DNA of 64,000 nucleotides, taken from contig JBDTAC010000086.1 of the NCBI GenBank assembly GCA_039924845.1, positions 16,275 to 80,274 of the forward strand, in the 5' to 3' direction. The notes below the pieces were generated by a model. The model made no database searches and was not told where the DNA came from. It saw only the letters and a list, made by a program, of their open reading frames with translations. This stretch comes from Bacteroidia bacterium (GTDB lineage: Bacteria; Bacteroidota; Bacteroidia; DATLTG01). Of the stretch, positions 58,633 through 64,000 are shown piece after piece. The translations under genes and the position numbers were made by a program. Every line of letters begins with the position of its first letter. Within the stretch, counting starts at the first letter, position 1.

Positions 58633-59846
58633 CTATAAAAAAATGGGGCAGTATTTTCGTTATTGTCATGGCAATTATTACTAAAATAGACGCGCAATCG
58701 AGCCAGAACGAAAATTCAACTATCAATAAAAAAGATACCGTTGAACAAAAGGATGTGATGGATGTAGCCGATAAATTATTTAAGCTCAAACCTTACACAA
58801 AGCCCGACACCACAAGGTCTAAAACGGGGACAATACTTTTATCCGTTTTTCCTGTTGTGGGTTATGCGCTTCAATCGGGTACTGTTGGTATTATTGCTAC
58901 CAATGTTTCCTTTTACGCAGCTAATGGATCCACCAATTTGTCGTCCCTTACATTCAATCCGCAATATTCCATTATGCATCAAGTTGTTTTGCCTTTGATA
59001 ACAAGCGTTTGGAGCAAAAATAATAAATGGAATTTTTTAGGTGATTGGCGGTATTATAAATACCCTTCTTACACTTACGGCTTGGGAAGTCGCACTTTAC
59101 TGACAAAAGTAGATTCCTTGGATTATTCCTACATTAAATTTTATCAAGAAGCACTTCGAAAAATAAGCACTAATTTTTACGGAGGTATCGGTTACAATTT
59201 AGATTATCATTACAATATAAAGGATTACAGCCAATCAACCGATTTCCAGAAATACGATCGAGGAGCCACTAAAACAACCTCTTCCGGACTCATTGCTCAT
59301 TTAAAATACGATACTCGGACTAATCTGAATAATCCTATTAATGCTTTTTTTGCGAGTGTATCGTATCGGTATAATTCTACTTTATTAGGAAGTGATCAAA
59401 ATTGGCAAGCCATTCAGATAGAAATGCGGAAATACATCAACCTTAATCCTAATGGCAAAAGTGTGTTGGCATTTTGGAGCTGGAATGAAATTACGTTGGG
59501 TGGCAAACCGCCTTATCTCGATTTGCCAAGCACCGGCTGGGATACGTATAACAATACTGGAAGAGGCTACATTCAAGGCAGATTTAGAGGAGCTGATATG
59601 TTTTATTTAGAATCTGAAATTCGCTTTAATATTACGCGCAATGGATTATTAGGAGGCGTACTTTTTGCCAATGACGAAACTGTTTCTCGCTATTTAGGAA
59701 ACGATAATGACTTTCTCAATCCGGGCGAAGGTATTGGCATCCGACTAAAACTGAACAGGTTCTCCGATACTAATTTATGTGTTGATTATGGTTTCGGAAC
59801 AGATGGATCAAGAGGTTTTTTCTTTAATATTGGAGAAGTTTTTTAA
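58629..59846 (+). CDS. BamA/D15-type outer-membrane barrel protein
   Basis: A protein of about 405 residues. The likely start is TTG at 58629, which gives a signal peptide (KKWGSIFVIVMAIITKIDAQ). The C-terminal two thirds match surface-antigen (D15/Omp85) barrels: LIAHLKYDTRTNLNNPINAF, GRGYIQGRFRGADMFYLESE, then IRFNITRNGLLGGVLF and GEGIGIRLKLN, ending in a barrel-type FFFNIGEVF. No POTRA domains are visible. Similar proteins are found in many Bacteroidota and the exact role is unknown. A frame starting at 58554 (TTG) is also open. Confidence 0.8.
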   Translation: MTIKKWGSIFVIVMAIITKIDAQSSQNENSTINKKDTVEQKDVMDVADKLFKLKPYTKPDTTRSKTGTILLSVFPVVGYALQSGTVGIIATNVSFYAANGSTNLSSLTFNPQYSIMHQVVLPLITSVWSKNNKWNFLGDWRYYKYPSYTYGLGSRTLLTKVDSLDYSYIKFYQEALRKISTNFYGGIGYNLDYHYNIKDYSQSTDFQKYDRGATKTTSSGLIAHLKYDTRTNLNNPINAFFASVSYRYNSTLLGSDQNWQAIQIEMRKYINLNPNGKSVLAFWSWNEITLGGKPPYLDLPSTGWDTYNNTGRGYIQGRFRGADMFYLESEIRFNITRNGLLGGVLFANDETVSRYLGNDNDFLNPGEGIGIRLKLNRFSDTNLCVDYGFGTDGSRGFFFNIGEVF

Positions 59847-59856
59847 AAAAAAAGCA

Positions 59857-60303
59857 ATGAATTATCTAAAAAAAAATATCGGAATTTTTTTACTAACAAT
59901 GGCGCTGTTGCCCAATGCTTGCACAAAAGGAACTAACCCAGAAGGCAGCAGCAATGTACCAAATGTGTCCGTAAACATTAGCATCAATATAAATAATTTA
60001 ACCTATACTTCTCTGAAAACAGTTGGAGGAACACTTGCCTTAACGGGAGGTTACAGAGGAATTTTGCTTTATCGCAGAGATGCTAATACAATTATGTCGT
60101 ACGACCGCACCTGTACTTATGATCTTTCGGATGCAAACGGGGTAGTGCAAGTGCAAAATAACGGAACAGCCATTTGCTTGGATTGCTCTTCCACCTATAC
60201 TTTATACAGCGGATCGGTCAATTCAGGACCAACTACAATTCCTTTAAAAACGTACGCCACTACGTTTAATACCACTACAGGCGATGTAACGGTAAAGAAC
60301 TAA
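59857..60303 (+). CDS. Rieske-like lipoprotein lacking ligand histidines
   Basis: A 148-residue lipoprotein with a lipobox in LLTMALLPNACTKG. The pattern GILLYRRDANTIMSYDRTCT, YDLSD and, later, CLDCSSTYTLYSGSVNSGPT with PLKTY follows the Rieske fold order. However, the expected CxH and CxxH pairs are replaced by CTYD and CLDCSS, so the two histidine ligands of a 2Fe-2S Rieske centre are missing. It may keep only the fold, or bind metal with cysteines. ATG at 59857 lies 10 bases after the barrel gene stop; the two are probably one unit. Confidence 0.6.
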   Translation: MNYLKKNIGIFLLTMALLPNACTKGTNPEGSSNVPNVSVNISININNLTYTSLKTVGGTLALTGGYRGILLYRRDANTIMSYDRTCTYDLSDANGVVQVQNNGTAICLDCSSTYTLYSGSVNSGPTTIPLKTYATTFNTTTGDVTVKN

Positions 60304-60358
60304 AAAAATAATGATGCTTTTTAAGGGCTTCAAAAAAATATTTTTTCGAACCGCTTTT

Positions 60359-61177
60359 TTAATGAAAACTATAACAGGAAGTATGTTTGCCTTTCAACTT
60401 AAACGTAAGTGTTACGCCTGCAAACGAATACCAATCGGTCGTATTATTTCCTCTTTGTCTGCCAACATCGTCTATCGGATCGGTAGAAAGACTTCTATCT
60501 GATAAAGCAGCTGCCATAATGCCGTGCGAAGCTGCTAATTGACCAAAATTAGGATAAGTTCCATGCACATCGTCAATATAACCAGTAAATGTTTTACGCA
60601 TACCCCATTCAAAACCCAAACCAATGGTTTTAGAAAAACTCATTTTAATACCCACGCCAAACGGAATACTCGGTTGGATAAGGTTATAAGCCTTTCCTTG
60701 CCCTTCTGTATGAAGCGGTTGCAATGCTACCCAATTGCCATTTACGCTTGCTTGCGGATTAAATTTAAAAACGCCCAAGCCTATAAAAATATACGGAGTA
60801 AAAGTGTGTTTTTTATCGCCGATGGCATAGGGTAAAAAATTAAATTCCCACTGCACCGATAATTCATCCACCGGAGATTTAAAACTCAAGTTACGATCAC
60901 GCGATGCCAATACATTCGAATAAGAATCATCGCCCTCCAATGTACCGAAAAGTAAGTTGGCGCGTAACGCAAAACGTTCGCTAAAATTATGACGAAAAAG
61001 CACGCCGCCAGCAGGTTTCGTAAACCCATCAAAAAAACCAGAAGGTGCAGGATTAAGTTCTCCGATATAAAAAGAACCTCCCAAAAAAATACCAATTTCG
61101 TTGCTTCTCTCTTTCACTTGGGCGAAAGTTTGCCCCAGTAGCGCAAATAAGAAAAAGCCCGTAATTATTTTCTTCAT
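60359..61177 (-). CDS. Outer-membrane beta-barrel protein (DUF6089-like)
   Basis: A 272-residue protein with a signal peptide (GFFLFALLGQTFAQ). The mature part begins EIGIFLGGSFYIGELNPAPS, then GGVLFRHNFSERFALRANLL and TPYIFIGLGVFKFNP, with alternating hydrophobic residues typical of an eight-strand barrel. It matches the DUF6089 family found throughout Bacteroidota. The function is unknown. The final strand FAGVTLTFKLKGKHTSC is followed by a short extra tail. It is convergent with the Rieske-like gene; an AT-rich element lies between them. Confidence 0.85.
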   Translation of the reverse strand: MKKIITGFFLFALLGQTFAQVKERSNEIGIFLGGSFYIGELNPAPSGFFDGFTKPAGGVLFRHNFSERFALRANLLFGTLEGDDSYSNVLASRDRNLSFKSPVDELSVQWEFNFLPYAIGDKKHTFTPYIFIGLGVFKFNPQASVNGNWVALQPLHTEGQGKAYNLIQPSIPFGVGIKMSFSKTIGLGFEWGMRKTFTGYIDDVHGTYPNFGQLAASHGIMAAALSDRSLSTDPIDDVGRQRGNNTTDWYSFAGVTLTFKLKGKHTSCYSFH

Positions 61178-61295
61178 TTATTTTATTTTTTTAAAAGGAG
61201 CAACGCGAAAAAATATTATTCTCGCAAAGCTAATCCGAAATTTGATTTCTCACAAATATTTTTTTGATGGGATTATTTTATGTTGGAAAAGCGTG

Positions 61296-61317
61296 TTCGA
61301 AAAATTATTTTTTTGAA
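61296..61317. repeat. AT-rich palindromic element
   Basis: TTCGAAAAATTATTTTTTTG plus AA, in the intergenic stretch upstream of rpsF. Confidence 0.7.
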
Positions 61318-61378
61318 GCCTCAAAAACGCTCTCTAAAAAAGACTCTATTTCACTCCATTTCGGGATTTGAAAGAATT

Positions 61379-61410
61379 ATTGTGTAATTCCGAACTATTT
61401 CCTACATTTG
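61379..61410 (+). promoter_or_regulatory. rpsF operon promoter
   Basis: TTG near 61379, a 20-base spacer and TACATTTG at 61403-61410, a full match to the -7 consensus. The ATG of rpsF follows about 50 bases later. Confidence 0.7.
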
Positions 61411-61459
61411 CATCCCTTTTTTAAGGAAACAAAAAATAAATAATTCTAAAAAAACAAAC

Positions 61460-61810
61460 ATGAACCATTACGAAACCGTTTTCATTATGACTCCCGTTTT
61501 GTCTGAAGAACAGGCAAAGGAGACGGTTAGCAAGTACAAAAAGTTACTTGCCGACCTTGGCGCAAAAACAGTCCACGAAGAGAATTGGGGACTACGCAAA
61601 CTGGCTTATCCAATCCAGAAAAAAACAACAGGATTTTATCATTTAGTTGAATTTCAAGCACCCGGAACTGCTATTGCCGAATTAGAATTGGCATATAAAC
61701 GTGACGAGCGTTTGTTGCGCTTTTTAACCGTCGCGCTGGACAAACACGCTATCGCTTACAGCGAAAAGAGACGCAATAAATTGAAAGAGAAAAAAGAAGT
61801 TACAGCTTAA
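61460..61810 (+). CDS. rpsF: 30S ribosomal protein S6
   Basis: Binds S18 and 16S rRNA on the platform of the small subunit. The 116 residues start [20 protein letters not shown] and contain [20 protein letters not shown], the family signature. The C-terminal tail is Lys/Glu-rich. It is the first gene of rpsF-rpsR-rplI; ssb, which sits between rpsF and rpsR in many other bacteria, is absent. Confidence 0.97.
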   Translation: MNHYETVFIMTPVLSEEQAKETVSKYKKLLADLGAKTVHEENWGLRKLAYPIQKKTTGFYHLVEFQAPGTAIAELELAYKRDERLLRFLTVALDKHAIAYSEKRRNKLKEKKEVTA

Positions 61811-61821
61811 AACCTAAGAAA

Positions 61822-62091
61822 ATGGCAGAAAATAATTCAGAAATCAGATATTTAACTCCGCCCACGGTGGATGTGAAAAGAAAAAAGTATTGTCGTTTCA
61901 AAAAGAACGGAATCAAATACATTGATTACAAAGACGGTAACTTTTTATTAAAATTTGTAAATGAGCAAGGTAAAATTTTGCCGAAAAGGCTTACTGGAAC
62001 TTCGCTTAAATACCAACGCAAAGTGGCTCAAGCGATTAAAAGAGCGCGTCATATTGCTGTATTGCCTTACGTAGGTGATATGTTGAAATAA
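61822..62091 (+). CDS. rpsR: 30S ribosomal protein S18
   Basis: An 89-residue basic protein that pairs with S6. [18 protein letters not shown] near residue 20, [20 protein letters not shown] and [15 protein letters not shown] are the family core. It starts 11 bases after rpsF. The TAA stop lies in a weak AT-rich element (GAAATAATTTTTAG). Confidence 0.97.
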   Translation: MAENNSEIRYLTPPTVDVKRKKYCRFKKNGIKYIDYKDGNFLLKFVNEQGKILPKRLTGTSLKYQRKVAQAIKRARHIAVLPYVGDMLK

Positions 62092-62110
62092 TTTTTAGAC
62101 AAAAAACGAC

Positions 62111-62557
62111 ATGGAAATAATTTTAAAACAAGACGTTAAACACCTTGGATACAAGGATGACGTGGTAAAAGTGAAACCAGGTTTCGGTAGAAATTTTTTA
62201 ATTCCAAAAGGATTAGGAATTGTTGCCGATACTGCCAGTAAAAAAATGTTGACAGAAACCGTTAAACAACGTGCTTACAAAGAAGAAAAAGTTAAAACTG
62301 CTGCTGAAGCTACTTCCAAAAAATTAAAAGATATGGTAGTAAAAGTAGGAGCAAAAGTAGGCGAAAATGGCAAAATTTTTGGATCTGTAAATGCGATTCA
62401 ATTGGCAGATGCAATTAAAAAATTAGGCTTCGATGTAGAACGTAAAAACATTACGCTGAACGAAGAACACATCAAAACAACAGGAACGTACAATGCGGAA
62501 GTTAGACTTCACAAAGACGTAATCATTAGCGTTGTTTTTGAAGTAGTTTCAGAATAA
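62111..62557 (+). CDS. rplI: 50S ribosomal protein L9
   Basis: A 148-residue L9. The N-terminal domain MEIILKQDVKHLGYKDDVVK, VKPGFGRNFLIPKG binds 23S rRNA; a long helix follows, then the C-terminal domain (KVGENGKIFGSVNAIQLADA). The length is standard. The stop codon (GAATAATTTTTTCG) is in an AT-rich element, and a terminator follows. Confidence 0.97.
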   Translation: MEIILKQDVKHLGYKDDVVKVKPGFGRNFLIPKGLGIVADTASKKMLTETVKQRAYKEEKVKTAAEATSKKLKDMVVKVGAKVGENGKIFGSVNAIQLADAIKKLGFDVERKNITLNEEHIKTTGTYNAEVRLHKDVIISVVFEVVSE

Positions 62558-62576
62558 TTTTTTCGTGATTTATTTT

Positions 62577-62610
62577 AAAAAGAGCAGATGAAAATTTGCT
62601 CCTTTTTTTT
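62577..62610 (+). terminator. rplI terminator
   Basis: GAGCA and TGCTC form a short stem, widened by flanking A and T runs, followed by TTTTTTTT. Confidence 0.65.
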
Positions 62611-62619
62611 GTGAAATTT

Positions 62620-62655
62620 AGTGCTTCGAAAAAATAATTTTTCAAAGCACTTTTC
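62620..62655. terminator. Second, bidirectional terminator on the AT-rich element
   Basis: AGTGCTTCGAAAAA and TTTTTCAAAGCACT pair with one C-A mismatch around AAT. It lies between convergent rplI and cinA and ends in TTTT. Confidence 0.75.
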
Positions 62656-62674
62656 CAACACTTCAAATTATTTA

Positions 62675-63919
62675 TTATTCTGCCAATAAAAATTTCCGAA
62701 ATACATTTAATGCGGTGATGGAAGCGCGCTCGATATTTCTTTCGCGATGCGTACCAAATAAGAACTGTTGCGAAAAAATATTTTTTTGAGAAGCCACCGC
62801 GATCCAAACAGTTCCAACTGGTTTTTCGTTTGTTCCGCCTGTCGGACCTGCAATTCCTGAAATAGCAATGGAAAAATCAACATTCATTTTCTGCAATGTA
62901 TTTTTCGCCATTGCTTCCACCACTTCTTTACTTACTGCTCCAAATTGATTGATATCATTGGGATTTACATTCAGCTCGTTTATTTTCAATTCGTTGGAAT
63001 ACGGAATAATAGCGCCTTTAAAATACCCCGAACTTCCAGAAACACGTGTAATTAAATGCGATAAATAACCGCCAGTACAGCTTTCGGCAATGGCAATTGT
63101 TTTCCTTTTCTCGATTAATAGTTGTCCGACAATTTCTTCGAGCGTTTGTTTTTCATATCCAAAAATATGCTCTGGAATTAGGCTTTCCAAGGTTTTTATT
63201 TTTTCTGCAACTATTTTTTCGAGTATGCCTTTTTCTTTTCCGGATGCCGATAATCGCAAACGAACCATTCCTGATGAAGGAAGATATGCCAGTTTAATTC
63301 CTGATTTTTCAAGGCTTTCCTCCCATGCTGCAATTTTATTTGCTAAAAATGATTCGCCAATTCCTTGCGTTAAAACGGTGCGATGCAAAATAAATGGCAG
63401 CGAAAAATTATTTTTCAAACGCGGAATAACTTCTGTTTCCATCAAAGCCTTCATTTCGAAAGGCACTCCAGGCATCGAAACAAAAATTTTATTTTTTTGT
63501 GCAAACCACATTCCTGGAGCAGTACCGTTTTTATTTCGCAGAACGATGCAATTCTCTGGCACTTCGGCTTGTTTCCGATTCACTTCCAACATGGGAGTTT
63601 TACGGTTTCTAAAAATAGTTTCTACATCTGAAAAAACATCCGCATCAAAACGTAATTTGGTATTAAAATAATCGCAAAGCGTTGTCTTTGTAATGTCATC
63701 TTTCGTAGGACCTAGACCGCCTGTAATTAAAATAATATCTGCTCGTTCTGCGGCTTCGTCCAAAGCTTTTAAAATGTGTTCCCGATTATCGGAAATAGAA
63801 GAAATTTGTTTTATCTGAATGCCTACAAGATTTAATTCTTGCGCCATCCAAGCGGAATTAGTATCTATAATTTGTCCGATTAAAATTTCATCGCCAATGG
63901 TTATTATTTCTGCCTTCAT
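62675..63919 (-). CDS. cinA: CinA-family protein (MoCF domain plus nicotinamide-nucleotide amidase)
   Basis: A 414-residue two-domain protein. N-terminal COG1058/MoCF domain: IITIGDEILIGQIIDTNSAW, ILITGGLGPTKDDITK and VSMPGVPFEMKALM, acting on ADP-ribose or NAD-derived pyrophosphates in relatives. C-terminal domain: AIAESCTGGYLSHLIT and IAISGIAGPTGGTNEKPVGT, the PncC-type amidase that recycles NMN. It is linked to NAD salvage and, in some species, competence. Several AT-rich elements fall inside the gene, for example at 62770 and 63395. Confidence 0.94.
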   Translation of the reverse strand: MKAEIITIGDEILIGQIIDTNSAWMAQELNLVGIQIKQISSISDNREHILKALDEAAERADIILITGGLGPTKDDITKTTLCDYFNTKLRFDADVFSDVETIFRNRKTPMLEVNRKQAEVPENCIVLRNKNGTAPGMWFAQKNKIFVSMPGVPFEMKALMETEVIPRLKNNFSLPFILHRTVLTQGIGESFLANKIAAWEESLEKSGIKLAYLPSSGMVRLRLSASGKEKGILEKIVAEKIKTLESLIPEHIFGYEKQTLEEIVGQLLIEKRKTIAIAESCTGGYLSHLITRVSGSSGYFKGAIIPYSNELKINELNVNPNDINQFGAVSKEVVEAMAKNTLQKMNVDFSIAISGIAGPTGGTNEKPVGTVWIAVASQKNIFSQQFLFGTHRERNIERASITALNVFRKFLLAE

Positions 63920-63973
63920 CTGTTTTTCTTTTTACAAAAGAACAAAAAATCAATCGTAAAATTTATTTTCTTG

Positions 63974-63995
63974 CTTCGAAAAATTATTTTTTCAA
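63974..63995. repeat. AT-rich palindromic element at the window end
   Basis: CTTCGAAAAATTATTTTTTC plus AA, upstream of cinA. Confidence 0.65.
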
Positions 63996-64000
63996 CATCC

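Noticed and set aside
63090..63671. 193-codon plus-strand frame opposite cinA
   Set aside because: Antisense shadow of a well-conserved gene with low-complexity composition and no family resemblance.

Overview
The window looks like chromosomal DNA of a low-GC member of the Bacteroidota. The evidence is type IX secretion (T9SS) sorting domains, a SprB-type giant adhesin beside a PorP/SprF protein, Bacteroidota-style -7 boxes (TAnnTTTG), weak ribosome binding sites, and ordinary housekeeping genes (metG, rpsT, rpsF-rpsR-rplI, miaB, gcvH, hemL, ctaA, cinA). There are no phage, transposase, rRNA or CRISPR genes.

Layout. 1-9.8 kb: a methyltransferase and hemL, facing kynU-kmo, then an MBL hydrolase, a frameshifted small membrane gene, and a large propeller/barrel outer-membrane protein coupled to a half-size TSUP permease. 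9.8-19.9 kb: exported proteins (cytochrome-like lipoproteins, a peptide-binding lipoprotein, a four-domain CHRD protein, a collagen-like protein), heme A synthase and an LD-carboxypeptidase; two 139-bp direct repeats bracket the CHRD segment. 20-30 kb: metG, tRNA-Arg(CCU), a FecR-like membrane protein, the 3-hydroxyanthranilate dioxygenase/ACMS decarboxylase pair, a PurF-like enzyme, rpsT, two transporters and a cysteine desulfurase. 29.9-36.4 kb: a tightly packed cluster with tryptophan 2,3-dioxygenase, a cupin, a Ric/YtfE-type iron-sulfur repair protein, truncated hemoglobin, hemerythrin, a Crp/Fnr regulator, a tiny lipoprotein, NDH-2, a flavin reductase and a DUF488 protein. 36.5-48.8 kb: PorP/SprF, a 2785-residue SprB-repeat protein and a TonB-dependent receptor with a His/Cys-rich small protein. 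49-54.9 kb: gcvH, a VOC protein and the run miaB, sigma-54 activator, lptE, TPR protein. 54.9-58.4 kb: a secreted-protein island with decay products, including a 42-bp tandem array fused to a truncated signal-peptide gene, another orphan signal peptide, and paralogues with different T9SS tails. 58.5-64 kb: barrel proteins, a Rieske-like lipoprotein, ribosomal genes and cinA.

Working together: tryptophan dioxygenase, kynurenine monooxygenase, kynureninase, 3-hydroxyanthranilate dioxygenase and ACMS decarboxylase form an almost complete kynurenine catabolic route, split over three loci. The tryptophan dioxygenase locus is joined to what looks like a nitric-oxide/low-oxygen response operon, with a candidate Crp/Fnr operator in front.

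The most striking unexplained feature is a short AT-rich palindromic element (core GAAAAATTATTTTTTTGA and variants with centre TA, TAA or TTAA). It recurs roughly once per kilobase, between genes, over stop codons, right before start codons, inside terminators and within reading frames.
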